Position numbers and translations under genes: made by a program
In this document: in pieces, positions 49,301-62,863 of the stretch
How the letters are laid out: each line of letters starts with the position of its first letter
Position numbering within the stretch: position 1 is the stretch's first letter
From: Litomosoides sigmodontis
Taxonomy: Eukaryota; Nematoda; Chromadorea; Rhabditida; Onchocercidae
Assembly (NCBI GenBank): GCA_963070105.1
Contig: OY718807.1
Span: 2,299,001-2,363,000 of the forward strand
Length of the DNA: 64,000 nucleotides
Direction of reading: 5' to 3'
The notes under the pieces: generated by a model
The model's database searches: none
What the model saw: the letters and a program-made list of their open reading frames with translations, nothing else
Told to the model about the DNA's origin: nothing

Positions 49301-51231
49301 TCATCCTTTTTTTCATCTCTAAGTTTTTTCTCTTTAAAAAGTTTCAGGGAGTAATTTTGCGAAAGTACTGATGCATTGATGCTTTGGTCCGTTTGTAGAG
49401 AAATGTAACTTTGGAAGGAAAATGTGAGAGCAGCTTCGACCGAACTAATTAATTGGAAGTTATTTTTGATTAATTACTTTGTTGTGACTTCCTTTCGGCA
49501 TGCTTTTTCTTAAATGTTTTTGCTTAATAATCCGCAAAAATTCCACTTCTTTTTGTCTAACACACACCCACGTACAAATATACCTAAAAATCGACATTTA
49601 AAACTTTCTGCAGTAAGTTAATAACCTTATTTGGATAATTTTTGGAGAACCCGAAAGCTGTTTTCTTCATTTCCGTTGAAGATTCCAGTTATATGCAAGT
49701 GTTGTTTTATTTTTGTATAAAATTATCAGCTGGCGTACTTGGCGAAAAACTGAATTTCTTCCAATAAACTATTGATGCAAATTACTTATTTCATTTTAAG
49801 TGAATTCGTTTTTGCTCACAGAGAATTAATTGCAATTCATTTAAAAAGTTTATAAATCGCTGATAAATTCAATGAATAATGTTATTTAATAATACATAAC
49901 TCTGATAATAATACAAATTGGCGAACAATGGATAACAAATCCTATTTTTTAGCAAAACAATTTCATTTTGAATTTTTTTAAGTGTGTCCTATCAGCTAGC
50001 CTGCATGTGTGTGTGTGTGTGTGTTTCGTTGGTGCAAATTGAAATGATGGACCATAAGCGCTGGCAAAAGTTAGACGAATTATAATTTTATCATTTCAAC
50101 GTTATACTATCTGATCATCGATCCCATGCAAGTTGCAAAGTGCAATTTCATTCCTCTTTGCGTCTCATTTTGCTCGCACTAATTTTTCCCTTCCTTTTTT
50201 TGTCACATCTTTTGCGTGATTTGCGTGATCCCAAGCAAAGTCTCACTTCAATTCCAGTTTTTTAAAATTCATAAAAAATTGCTAAAATTCCTTGAAAGAT
50301 TTAAAAATGGTTCCTTTTTGATTGGAATTGTATGAATGTTTGAGGGTAATTATTTTGAAAGTACGTAAAGTAGCATTTAACAATATCAAATGAAAGTTTC
50401 GTTTTTTTTTAAGAGTAATACGCTTGCTAATTTTACCTCTCTGTAGCGTAATATAAATGTGTATTTCTCTCTCCCTCTTTTTCTATGACCGCATTTATTT
50501 AAAAGAGACAAATTTGTTCTCTTCTAGGTCTGATGAAAGATATTCCGGTGAACTCTTAACTTAGCTGCTATTACTACTGAGCACAATTGGCAGGTTTTTT
50601 TTTTTGGATCGGAAATTCATCTATTGCTGTGCATTTTGTTTCGACGAATTGAGCTACCCTTTACTTACTTTCAAAGTTTTGAGTGAGTTAAAAAATATTA
50701 CGCTTGAATTGAGTTGATTGGAGTTATTTACTCGAAATTGAAAGTATGTTGTTAGACAAACCAATTATTGTTATATATACTGTAGAAAATTTCAGCTTTT
50801 TCAAGTTCTCATCTCAATTTTTGATTTTAATTTATTGTTTGAAGCAATAATGTGTTGTTGTAAAGTTGACAAAGCTTAAGTAACACATGCATTTTATTGC
50901 ACCGATATTTTACATCAGTTAGAGGAATGATTTAAGCTTACAGAATGATTTAAGCTATAAGTCGCGTTTAATGAGCTTGTTTCATTATGAACTTATTTCA
51001 CTGCCTTATTTCACTTCGATTTCGATATTTCTCATTACTATCGCAAAGGTCTCAGAACTACTGGATTATTTTAGTTTAATTAAGATTTATTGCGGTTAGT
51101 GAGAGATGATAACAAAAACAAGTTCATTTCGACTTTTTCATTTTTCACTGATGTACCTTTTGCAGTAGCACTGCAACTGTATGACATCGAACTGAAAATG
51201 CAGTAGCAGCAGCACCAGCAGCAGCAGAAGC

Positions 51232-51691
<460 letters not shown>

Positions 51692-53263
51692 AATTTCTTT
51701 AGGATACGGGAATATTACAAAAATAAATATCATTAAAAAATTGACTCTTCCACATCCATTCGCTCATCCCATCGTTCCCTTCAAAAAGTTACCCTTATAC
51801 GTTTGACATAAATTATAGCGTTGACGTTCTTCTGCCTTAATCTAATTTATTACATTTCAAAAAAAAAAAAGTGAAATGAAATAAAAGAAAATAGATGGTG
51901 CTGGTCTCATGATCTTCGCATGAAATGAAATTGAAAAAATTCGATTATCTTTCCATCTTCCGTCGCTATTACACTTTTTTTCTCATTTATTCAAATATCA
52001 ATTCTAGCCGTATGCTCATTTCGGATTAGGCTAACCAGAATGTAAGCTATGAAATGATGAATATAATTAATAAAATTCGATTTGTTGTGTTGTGTTGAGT
52101 TAATTAATCCGTAGCTTAATTTTGCCATTATTGTTGCGCAACAAATATTTCTGCGATCACATCATATTTCTAGTCTTTCTTGAAATTTTAAGCTTTAATT
52201 AGTTTGCGCTTACATATAACTAATTAATTGTGAATTTGGAAAAGCCATTCATTAAACGAATAACTGCTAAAAGTGCAATGGATTTTTTGCAAAAATACCA
52301 AAGCATAAAAAATTACTATTTCATTTTTATTCAAATTATGCACTGTTTTCTTTTCACTTTACACTTATTTAATTATTATTTAATAAATTATTTACGCAAA
52401 ATTCTTGAAATTTTTTTAGAGAGAATTTAAGAAAAGGAATTTTTTTTGACTATACTACTATCGTATATTAAAATATTTGAAGTGAGAAATACAAACTCTA
52501 TCAAAAGCTATATCAAATTGTGCTCTTTGAATTTAACTAAATTGAATCGTTGATCTGAAAATGTCCATTTGATCAATTGCATTTGCTAGCAACTCAGAGT
52601 GCAGCAATTGAGATTGCAATCATTTGCCCGTTGATTTCGTTTAAATTTATGAAAAATTTCACGCATGCAGGTAATAAATTGACAATTGACACATCTCTTC
52701 AATCAGCAAATTATGTACGGGAGGAAGATAGCCGACGAGCAGAGAGGTGTAGACGAGTGAATTAATTAAAAACTTTTGAAATGGCTTTTCTCGATGAGTA
52801 AGTGAATGATGGCGGAATGGCGCTTGGATGATAGCCATTTTTTTTGCGCTGTAACACTTCCTATAGAGCTCGGGAAGAGGTCGAATTTCGCGAAATTTTT
52901 TGTTCTAAATCATCCACTACCATACTATTATCTGTTGTGACTCTCCCAGCGACTCTCACTCGTACATTGTCACTCTCAAGTGGTAACTTTATGATTTTAA
53001 TTTTTCTTTTTTACAAAAAAATTTTATTTTGTAAATTAGTTGCAACATGAATTATACGTTTCTTTGTAAATTCAATTATACATTTGTAACTGAAAATTTT
53101 GGCATTTCCTGCAAAGTTTCCTGATTTGCTTGTTTTTTTCTTTTAAATTTACTTTTTTGTATTTTTGTAGCAAAACATAAACTGTTTGATCATTGATAGA
53201 TAGAATGCTAATGCCTTGCTATAAGTTCTCTCAATTTTGCTCACTTTCCACTTGTATTTCAGG

Positions 53264-53455
53264 ATGAGTCCAAGAGGATCGCTAACATCATTAGGTGCTG
53301 ACGTAGAATCAATTATCATTGCGGTGGTCCTATTTATGACCTGTGGTCTAATGGTCTTTACGTGTTGCTTTGTAGTTACTCAAATTTATCTGTGCTACAA
53401 ATACACGTACTTGAGGAAGAAACGGCGTGCCAAACAGGGCGATGACGAATTTTAA
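53264..53455 (+). CDS. 63-residue single-pass membrane micropeptide
   Basis: The frame starts at an ATG one base after a good acceptor (TTGTATTTCAG, AG at 53261-53262) and ends at a TAA at 53453-53455. An AATAAA at about 53545 would serve as the polyadenylation signal. The product has a short polar N-terminus (MSPRGSLTSLGADVES), a hydrophobic span of about 24 residues (IIIAVVLFMTCGLMVFTCCFVV), the motif IYLCYKYTYL, and a strongly basic then acidic tail (RKKRRAKQGDDEF). The topology is probably N-out/C-in by the positive-inside rule. The acceptor could be a trans-splice site, or the exon could be the last of a longer gene. No upstream exon in the preceding kilobase joins in frame: the 52844-52980 frame would give an immediate stop. 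Function is unknown. Confidence 0.6.
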   Translation: MSPRGSLTSLGADVESIIIAVVLFMTCGLMVFTCCFVVTQIYLCYKYTYLRKKRRAKQGDDEF

Positions 53456-54598
53456 TTTACATTGAAGTAAATTAACATTGAATTTTGACAAACGGTACAG
53501 ATGATCTATTTGTGTATTGATTGTTGATAGAAGTATGCATATTAAATAAACTTTAGAAACAGTTGATTGAATTCAAATATTATTCCACCTGTGGTAAAAT
53601 TTCACCTCAATTATTAGTTGCATTCATTGCAAATGAACTCTTCTCATTTAGTTTTGGCAAATTTAGAATTAATTTATTAAAATGTCATCGAAAAATAATA
53701 TTCATATTTTTTTGAAATAAATTTTAATTTTATATGTTTACATATAACTTTTGCATTTTTTTTATCTTAAATGATCTTTCTCTCCTCTACGTGAGATTAC
53801 TTGAGCGACAAATTGAGTAAGCGATTAGTGGGTGTACTGGAAGAATGATCAGATTTATTCTGTAGTACAGTACAGGTAAAGAAGACAGGTCTATTATATC
53901 AAGTACGATAATGTCATACAGCCATAACATTTCAAAACTTTGTCATTTATCTATTACATTTAAATTTTCAGGAAGTTAGTGATAAACAATCAAGCTGTTG
54001 ATTCACTTAATTTTATTCGATAGTTTGTAAATTTTGAAATATGATATTAACACAAGCTTACTTATCGTTTGCTACCACCCTCTTGCAATCCTATGATTTC
54101 ATATTTTCATTTTGAGTTCAAAATAATACGAAAAAGGGAAAGAGTGAGGGCGGGTGAGTGAATCTCCATAGTTTCATTTGGGAATATTAATGAAATATTT
54201 GATGTTATAATTAAATTTATTTTGATATCTCATAAGAACTAATTTTCCTTTGCATTTTCGATTCCGACATGCTTTCATATTGTGATATTTTGATGTAAAA
54301 ACATACAAAAATTCCGCTTGTTTAATGGAAAATATGATAGCATGAACTGATGGGAAATTTCATCTTAATTTCTAACATTATGTTGCGTAATTTCACGCAA
54401 ATATTTAAAATTCAAAAAGCCCTGCCCAATAATTTTTGAACATTTTTCAACACTCATTACGTCAGCTGTATTCATGAATTGCAATGTAAACACTAATGTA
54501 AATACTTTAGAATTTTGTTGAATTCTACCAACTAACTTCAATCAATATTTGAATTCTCTCAAAATTAACACTTTTTCATTTAATATTTATTATCTTCA
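53456..54598. other. Convergent 3' region between the micropeptide and BTB genes
   Basis: It contains the micropeptide 3' UTR with AATAAA near 53545, then AT-rich DNA with no supported gene. Confidence 0.45.
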
Positions 54599-57500
54599 TT
54601 AAACTGTAATCGCATTATCTGATGACTTTACATCAACAAAGAATCCAAATTTCTTCAATTGCTTCACTTTTTCCACTAACTTCCACTGCATAATCTTCCG
54701 TCCTCGCGTCATTTCTGAAAATAAACATTGATGACAGAAATAAGAATTAGAAGACTGGAAATAAAAATCAGAAAAAAAAGATTAAATAGAAAATTGCAAA
54801 CAAAAAGCAGTAGTATTAGATGACATAAGAGATGTTGTAATGCTAAGTGTAAAAATTAGCAATGTTCCTAAAAAAAAAAAAAAATTTACGATATCTCTAG
54901 CAGTGCTAAAGTAATTTAAAAGTAGGATCGGAACCGAATTCCTTTCCTGCCGGAGCGTAATCAATATTTGTGCAGTCCGGAAATTGAAGAGGCAATGTAC
55001 TGGAGTAGGATGATGGTTTAACATTTGAAATGATCGGTTCGTCTAGCGGTAGTAGTGATTCACCGTCGTATTGTACCTCAGACCCATCCTGTATTGCCTC
55101 ATCATTTCCTACGTCTGCTGTAATTTGTTTATTTGCATTTCTATATTTTCAAAAATTTGAAAAATTCTCAATCATACAAATTGTCAGGAATTTAATTTTT
55201 AAATTCCACTCATTTCTTGATACGATGAATTCGTGCAAATATCCTTATCCTTTTTGGCTTGTTAATTTGGTTGCAACTACAATAGTTTCAATGAAACTGC
55301 TATTGTTTAATTATTCCTTCAAGTGATTTTAAATTTGTGGAATTAATGATCGAAATTAATGGCTTCATACTGCTTTTACTACTTCTATCGCTACTACTAC
55401 TAATTATAGCACTAATAATTTACCATTATTTGATGTATAAATTTGTTGTGTATCATCATCGTTAAATAAAAATTCATGGAAAATTTTGGTTGATGAGCAA
55501 GCTGGCACTAATAAATGTTCTGTTTCGGATGATGAAATTAATGATTGCATCTTTCGTCGTACGATTGAGGAGGAAGTGTTGAAGTCGCTGCGTGAAGATG
55601 ACTTCACTGACGGAGTAGCATTGTATTCAGTGATGGAATCGGAAGGTTTTTCCGGATTCACTCGTTTGACAGGATTTTCATCATTTATCAAACATTCAGA
55701 CATGATATGATTATAGTGTTCCTCTAAAACATCACCAATTTCTTGAGGTAAACGATCCCTTTCCTCTTTTACAACCTGAAAAATAGCACCGCTGGCATAG
55801 CACATTCGTCCTTTTGCTTCATTTGTTTAGGAAAAATTTTTTTTAAATTTTAATTTAAAAGTGAAAATAAATGCAAACGTTGTGGATCATAACTTGAACC
55901 TTTGTTAGTTCATCGGATGCTTCAAAGATAATTGCATTGAGCATGGAATTTGCATAAAGATATCGGTGATTTTCGTATAATAACCATTCTAGCGCTAATT
56001 TTAAACTCTTAAATTTCATCCAAATTTGAATGAATTCTAGTTCGCTCAATTAAATCTGTTTAAACTGTTAAACTAATCTGTTCCAACTTTTGTTTCTCTT
56101 GGTAAAGATTCGACTGATGAAGCAGTCATCATAGCTCATCTTTCATAAAATCAAATTTAGGCATTTTATCAAGCTGTGAAAGTGATAACTGTTAATTAGT
56201 TGTGATAATTGTGATAACTGTTAACTGTTAATTAATTAAATGATGAATAAAAATGAGTTAACGTTTCGAATGATTTAAAGTGGATAGTAATGAAATCCCT
56301 GCATCTTGAAATCATCACGAATGAATGGAATTTTTAAATTCCCACACAATTATCACTCGTCAACCCTCCTCCGAAACAGATAGTTGTAATTGGTATTTTG
56401 ACAAAGTCATAATCAAAAGTGCTTAAGTATGTACTGGAATTTCATACATTCTTTTAAATTAACAAATGAATAACCTTTTTCCAATTAGTTAGAATTGCAA
56501 AAATTTGCAGGATGCGACACATTGCATTCCCACATGCATACTGTAAGAAATTCGCTAATTCTATTTTAATATTTAAATGTATTGTCAAAAATGCAAATTT
56601 TACGAGCAAATGTGCTGCTCCACGTATCACAAAATACCATGTTGTATGACGCAGAACTGATTGATTGTTGCAAAAATGACGCAGCGCAATTAATAATTGA
56701 TTTCACGCATGACTGTGCAACGTGATTGCTCGGTTCGCAAGCGATATTTGCGCATATAATTGCATGATAATCATTTCGATGCGAAAATTTCTCTAACAAT
56801 TGTGATAAAGCCTGAAATTAGTTAGTTAGTAGTAGGAAGCAACCTGATATTGCAAATGGGAAGTGCAACATTTTGAGATACACAAGTTGCGGGTTCGTCC
56901 TGAAAAAATTTACTTTCACAAATACCACTAACTATCTCAATATTCATCCCTACAACAGCTTTTATTATCAGTTAAGCTTCTAATGGACTTACATGACCTC
57001 CGAGGTATTACTGAACTTTTATAAAAAAAAAAAAACGAAGCTGAACAGAGTAATTTTTGCTTAAAAAAATTGTTAGGAATTAATTTAATTGTCTGTCTGC
57101 TTAAATTGTGTACTCTCAATGGACAACAAATTTCAGCAGCAAATGATACATTCTAATATGAGTTACAAATTCTGAAATAACAGAATGTACGGGCTGGAAT
57201 TTTATGAAGCTCATCAAATTTTAACAAATAATTTTTCAAACACTGTTACTTCAATTTTCAATTGCTATTTGTTAATGTTCTGTGGAGGGGAGGTGTGTGA
57301 GAGGAAGAGGGAGAAGGGATAAACCTCTAAAGCAATATCGAATGCTAATTTGCTTGCAATTAAAAAATATTTTTCAATGTGAAAAAAATGAAGTTGAAGT
57401 ATGCCGGTGTAATGAAATTGTATCAATGCTCTAGCAATACGTGCATCATCCTCAATCTTCATATGAAATCGATTTAATCGATAATTATCAAGAAATCTAA

Positions 57501-58014
57501 AAAAAAGATATTTTTTATCAAAGGTGTACCATATCTTAAAATTATATTTTTTATGAATAAAAGTTAATTGAACATACGTGCAATTTTAATTCAAGTAAAT
57601 GTTGTGCAATTAAGAAATTAAATGATTAAAAATTTGTCGGTGTTATGAAGAATCCTTAGATTGGAAATCATTTCCTCTTTTCATCTCTTATAAAAAGCTA
57701 CATTTCGCACTCTCTACAATATTTAAGAAAAAAGGAAAAATGAATTTTTTTTCTTAAAAAAATACCCTATCAAGTGTATAAATGAAATAAAATGTAAAGC
57801 CTCACGAAATGCAACGTCAAAAATTCAGTCAAAATATGAAACTTAAAACTTAAAAAGTCCAGTTCATGAAGTTCATATCAACGAATTCCGTTTGAAAAGA
57901 AAAGAAGAATGGAAAAGTTGAGCAGAAATACCTTGCTGAATAATAAGCTAAAATTTGTGAGTGCACAACAAGCATACCGCCATCATTGAAACGAAGCAGT
58001 AAATTTCGATCCAT
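54599..58014 (-). CDS. BTB/POZ-domain protein
   Basis: Eight exons join in phase: 58014-57932, 57496-57325, 56811-56638, 56540-56475, 56007-55900, 55775-55424, 55117-54935 and 54714-54599. They give 417 residues. Residues 1-~85 form a BTB fold: a strand pair NLLLRFNDGGMLVVHSQILA, then FHYTGILQL (normally IYTGxL) and YFLIASKLAFDIALE. A helical region with cysteines follows, like a BACK/extension domain (ALEWLLYENHRYLYANSML). A Ser/Thr-rich disordered part (SVKSSSRSDFNTSSSIVRR) leads to a short basic helix at the C-terminus (QWKLVEKVKQLKKFGFF). BTB-BACK proteins often act as CUL3 adaptors; no Kelch, MATH or zinc-finger domain is seen, so the substrate module is unclear. The exon 5 acceptor and exon 7 donor were chosen to keep phase and are less certain. 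If exon 7 is not spliced it stops at 54906. Confidence 0.78.
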
Positions 58015-59104
58015 GGAAGCGCTCAATTTGGCCGTCTGCTGCCTTACTTTGGGCGATATTATTATTGACTATAAATTAACCTCATGAAACTCCCGAAGCT
58101 AACTACTGCCATGTGATTTAAATGATTTGACAAATCTATGAAGAAAATATTCCCACAGTCCTTATTATGACATAGATACTTCTAACAGAAGTAATGTTCA
58201 CGTAATCGTTTAATCTATCTCCTTAACTTTTCCGATCTTTGCTCGTTTGCAAAAACAAGAGAAAAATGCAACAGTGACAAATTGGTTCAGCTCATTCACT
58301 TAATTTAAAATCATATAAAACGACAGGCTTCAGCACTTATACCTCATCACTATTATTATTTGCAAGAATTATTTTACAGGAAATCATTGCACTGAACACC
58401 GTTCACTAGTTACTAATTCATAAAAAATGCAATTTTTCAAGATTTTCGAAACCTTTAAATTCTTCGTAAAAAAGTGGATGAACAATAATCGCTCACTGCT
58501 TGGTCAGAAAGTAACTTCACGGTGTCGAACCCATTGCAAATCATTTATACTGCATAAGCTTCACCGTCAATAAACTAGATGTACAGAAAGTTTTGTAAAA
58601 ATACTGCAGGCAAATTAGAACAATTTATGAATAACGGCGACGACAAATTGTAAAAATATAGAGAATATTTTAAAGGCATGGAAAATATACTTCAGAATAC
58701 AGTTTTGTACAGCTTTTTAATAAATGATAGAATAAAAGACGATAACAACATATTCATTTTTTCAAATGCATTTGGTAAAAGTTAGAGAGAAACAAATCAA
58801 AATTAGCCAATTCTTTTACATTTTACTTTATTTTCAACAGATGCACAGCAGTTTTACGATCAGCAATGTTCAATGAAATCACTAATAAAACACTTCCAGG
58901 CATATTATCTGCGTGACATGCGATCTGGAAATTCCTGCAATGGATTGCTATATGATTTCCTTAATAAGATTGATTTTAAGATGGAAGAAAAAGAATTTTT
59001 GCAGTTTAACTTGACCAACTACGTCTGAAAAAAATTTCTCTTTTTTTAAAAAATCAATCCTGCGAAAAGGTAAAATACAAACAGTATCGCAAGTCAAACG
59101 ACAA
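58015..59104. other. Intergenic region between PPP1R11 and the BTB gene
   Basis: No supported gene. Both neighbours are on the minus strand, so this holds the PPP1R11 3' UTR and upstream sequence of the BTB gene. Confidence 0.45.
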
Positions 59105-60072
59105 TCAATGAGAGCATGCAGGACCGGAATCGCCCCCATCACCGCCTCCTAGTGGACGAAAACGTTTTTCAACATGTCCCCGACAGTGATTTGTTTCACA
59201 ATCCTGAAATATCAAACACATATGGCTTGTGCACGCACTGTACACGGTTGCTCTCACAAATACTTTTCCTGAGGACTGCGGGTAGTGAAATGTGAAAAAA
59301 GTTAAAAATACTTTAAAAAGGATGCCATAAATAATTTTGTCAATATCAATTATTTCACTTCAAGAATTAGAGCGCTGACAAATATCGTTATCGGTACTGA
59401 AACTTCAAACAAGCCTAAATAAGCAAATATGGAAAAACGTGCCGAATCACTATCAGAACTTTCGTCCCATTTCTTCGATTTCTTGTAAATGCAGCAACAC
59501 TTCGACTTATGCCTACCCAAAAATTCGTTGTCTACAGTATCTGCAGACCAGCGCACACTACAAAAGAACACTAAGCAGAGTGTTACGACGACTCCTGCGT
59601 TTAGATATATTAAAAACCAAAGGTTAGCAAAAATTTCAAAATAAATTGCTTGAAGTATTGATCTAAACGGTTCACTTGCAGAACCGTGAAATCACAATGC
59701 CTTCAATCCCTCAATTTCATCTTATATTTCAAAACATATGATTGCTGCAAAAACAAGGTTAGCTTACCGTGGTTCATGTGACAGTTCTGGAGATAGGGTA
59801 AGTTGTTGTACTGCAACCTAAAAAAACAATCTGAGCAGCAAAAAAATAAAAATCCATAGTCTAAACCGAACCAGTTTAGCATTACAATCATTCTAGATCA
59901 ATTAAATCTATAAATTCGAATTTCAATCGCTTCAAAGTGATAAAAACCTTTGCGGTAATGCTTAGCTGTTAAAAAAAAAAAGAGAAAAAAGTGGAACAAA
60001 AAGCGATCGTAAAATTGTCAAATTTAACCCAATCCTCAAAACACATACTTTCTACAACGACTTACAATACAT
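59105..60072 (-). CDS. PPP1R11: Protein phosphatase 1 inhibitor-3 (PPP1R11) homologue
   Basis: Exon 3 (upper end 59557) carries the family signature [20 protein letters not shown] then [18 protein letters not shown] ([34 protein letters not shown] in human). Exon 4 (59203-59105) gives [20 protein letters not shown], with the conserved CxxxHCxxGH cluster, then SH and a stop. Exon 2 (59810-59768) supplies [14 protein letters not shown], so the junction creates RVRW, a PP1-docking RVx[F/W] motif. A 7-base first exon (60072-60066) completes it. Length is 87 or 100 residues depending on the exon 3 donor. A GC donor at 59442 gives the better family alignment; a GT donor at 59403 adds 13 hydrophobic residues. 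The family inhibits PP1 and, through its Cys-rich region, has been reported to act as a ubiquitin ligase. The N-terminus is much shorter than in mammals. Confidence 0.85.
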
Positions 60073-60863
60073 GGCTAGTTTCCTTGCACAATATGCTCAA
60101 TCTTAATTCTCCAGGACTAAAGGGATCCCAGTAAGTGAGAGATAGTGAGAGGGAAATCGATTGACCGTCTGCAGATACTGGCTAAATCGTATTCTAAATA
60201 AGATAGCAAATGATGAAACTAACCGTTGCATCGATGGGCTCTTCAATTATAGTAACTGTCGTGCTATTGCCGGTTGGCTCACTTACACGGCTCATTTAAA
60301 GCCTGCAAAATTGTTTTGTTCACATACGGAGGCATATAAAAGAACAAAATTTCCATAAGAGCCCAACTCAGCCTGGTCTAATTTAGCTCAATCTATCTCA
60401 GTGCAATTAAGCTTCACCCATTTCAGTGTAATCCAAATGAGTTAAATTCAGTTCAAGTTTAACCACTTCTAAAATATGGTAACCGAGACCATCCAGGACG
60501 CTAATCCATTTAATGAAGCAGCGCAACTAATCCCCTGAACTCTAATCACATCACCGTTTTAAGAGACGACAGTTTTCATATCGCGCTAACGGTTAATCGC
60601 CTGGACAGTATTTGAGGATTGGTTCGCAACGAAGTGTAGGCTGGACGTGTGTTTTGCGTGGGAGTTGCACGGTTTCTTTTCCGATTTGGCTGTGCAGGCA
60701 TTAGACGTACTGACTGAGTTTTGCAGCATGATTTTACCATCTCACTTGTCAACACGTGGTAATATCTGAAGACGTCCCGGCTGTTCATTCTCATCTTTTT
60801 TTGTTTCTTTGTTGCAAAGTATGAATTGTTTCAGGTAAGTGAAGGAGGTTATATTTAATAGGA
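60073..60863. promoter_or_regulatory. Divergent upstream region of PPP1R11 and RPL17
   Basis: The two genes point away from each other across about 0.8 kb. A short frame at 60161-60358 and one at 60576-60794 (minus) show no recognisable protein. An acceptor at 60860-60861 lies two bases before the RPL17 ATG. Promoter function is inferred. Confidence 0.35.
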
Positions 60864-61971
60864 ATGGGGAAGATACATTATTCAAAACAGCCGGAGAATA
60901 GCACGAAATCATGTAAGGCACGTGGTTCTGATCTTCGAGTGCATTTCAAAAATACACATGAAACGGCTCAAGCTATCAAGCATATGCCACTGAAGCGGGC
61001 TATTCGTTTCCTGGAAAATGTGAAAGAAAAGAAGGAGATTGTTCCGTTCCGGAAATTCAATCATCGTGTTGGGCGTAAGGCACAAGCAAAAGCTTGGGGA
61101 CACACGCAGGGTAGATGGCCTAAAAAATCAGCTGAATTTCTGCTACAGCTTTTGAGGTTAATCTTTTTTTTTGATCTTTGTTTGAGTGCTTAAGACATTT
61201 TGAACATTTCGATCACTTGGAAGTGGTGAGTGTGAGAACCGAAACCAGTTATGGTGAGTAGAGATTTCCTTTATTGGGGTAGAATAGACGAAAGATATCA
61301 TTGAAGTATGTTGATTATTTCCGTTTACCTTTTTTTCATTTTCTAATAATCCACAACGAGATGATTATTGCCAAATTTTATGCTCTAACTTATTATCACT
61401 TTTGCTTTTAGGAATGCAGAAAGTAATGCTGAATATAAGGGATTGGATACAGACCATCTTGTAATCGAACACATTCAAGTACAGCGTGCTGCAAAAGTAC
61501 GTCGACGGACATATCGTGCCCATGGCAGAATTAATCGTTAGTTTTTTTTTTCTTTTAATAGACTGCAGTTAATGGCTTAATGAAAATCTCAAAGTGCATT
61601 ATGGACTTATGGAATTAGCTACTAGGGGAATTTATTTTGTATGACAGCTAAGGGTAGTTGTTGTACAAATCTTTGATTTCTTTTTGCTCTCCGCTTAACT
61701 CGTCCCTTTTCAGTGAATTAGCGCTTGAATGCTTTACTTTAATTTCAACGTACCTTCTGCAACGGTTTACTGAGTTGCCAAAGACCTAGCTCCATGCATA
61801 TTATCAAATTATGACAAGAAATTTCTAGCTTATATGTCATCGCCGTGTCATGTGGAAGTGATTTTATCGGAGAAAGAGGAAATTGTCTCAAAGCCAACAG
61901 ATGATGTTGGAAAAGTGAAAAAAGAATCAAAAAAGAAGCAACGACGCATTCTGGCTCGTGGAGACTATTAA
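60864..61971 (+). CDS. RPL17: 60S ribosomal protein L17 (uL22)
   Basis: Three exons, 60864-61156, 61412-61536 and 61829-61971, give 186 residues (human 184). The N-terminus reads [20 protein letters not shown]. It is followed by the uL22 core: [26 protein letters not shown], the basic [20 protein letters not shown] then [19 protein letters not shown], and the beta-hairpin [21 protein letters not shown], which reaches into the exit tunnel. The C-terminal tail is Lys-rich ([17 protein letters not shown]). It is a universal component of the large ribosomal subunit. Phase is preserved across both introns. The acceptor two bases before the ATG fits spliced-leader addition. Confidence 0.97.
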
Positions 61972-62863
61972 ATCTACTTTTATGTATTTGTTGTTATAAA
62001 AGTTAAATATAAAACAACAATTTTCCTGGCATTTTTGGCACAGTGAGTCGCGCTTCCAAATACAATTAGGTTGCTTGCATGTTAGTATATGCAGTGCAGC
62101 AAATTTTGTCTTCACGCCTTTGTTACTAAGCTCCATATTGAATGTTGAAATTTTGGTCATAATATTTGGAGTGTGATGAGATCCTTAAGTTCACATGAGT
62201 TACAGTTATATTGGTTTTGGAGACTTGATCCATTTAATTGAAAAGAAACGTCTATTTTACACGACAAGCACCAGATGATTCTTCAGAGTTCGCCTAATAG
62301 ATCCAAAATGAAGGAATAAATGCCGTATCCTTTGCAGTAATTCACTGGAAACCGATTTCCTTCTTGTGTGGGTTTCTAAATTGGATATATCCACTCCCCT
62401 CGGAGGAAATTAATTGCTTAGAAGGTGTGGTTGTTGAATACACTTAAAACTATTTAGACAGTTCCAGATCCCTGTGAAGTTTGCAGCATCGCAGTTGACA
62501 GTGGCGATATATGCTGCAGTGCACTACCACTTCCTCCTCGCTCTGCTCCACCTTTCATTAAATGAAGCACGTGGATTTGCTACTTCAGAATACCTCTTTC
62601 TTCCCCCAGTTGAACCAAAAATCCTAATTAGTTATCAGAAACTCAGAAGCAAATGTACTATCAAATGCAGCGAAAAAATGGCCAAATAAAGTTTAACATA
62701 CCGAGGCGTGACATCTCGACATGCGTAGGAAGGTGAGTCCATTGAGCAGGTTTTATTTTCAAAGCGAAAATCAAAATTAAGAAAGCATGGACATAAACTA
62801 ACATTAATTACTGACTTAAGCATTCATAAAAAATATTCATCAACACAACACCAGGACATGCCA
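61972..62863. other. Convergent 3' region between RPL17 and the NAC alpha gene
   Basis: No supported gene. Short frames at 62474-62689 and 61927-62160 have no recognisable content. Confidence 0.45.

Noticed and set aside
52844..53050. Frame considered as the upstream exon of the micropeptide
   Set aside because: Splicing its donor to 53263 produces an immediate in-frame stop.
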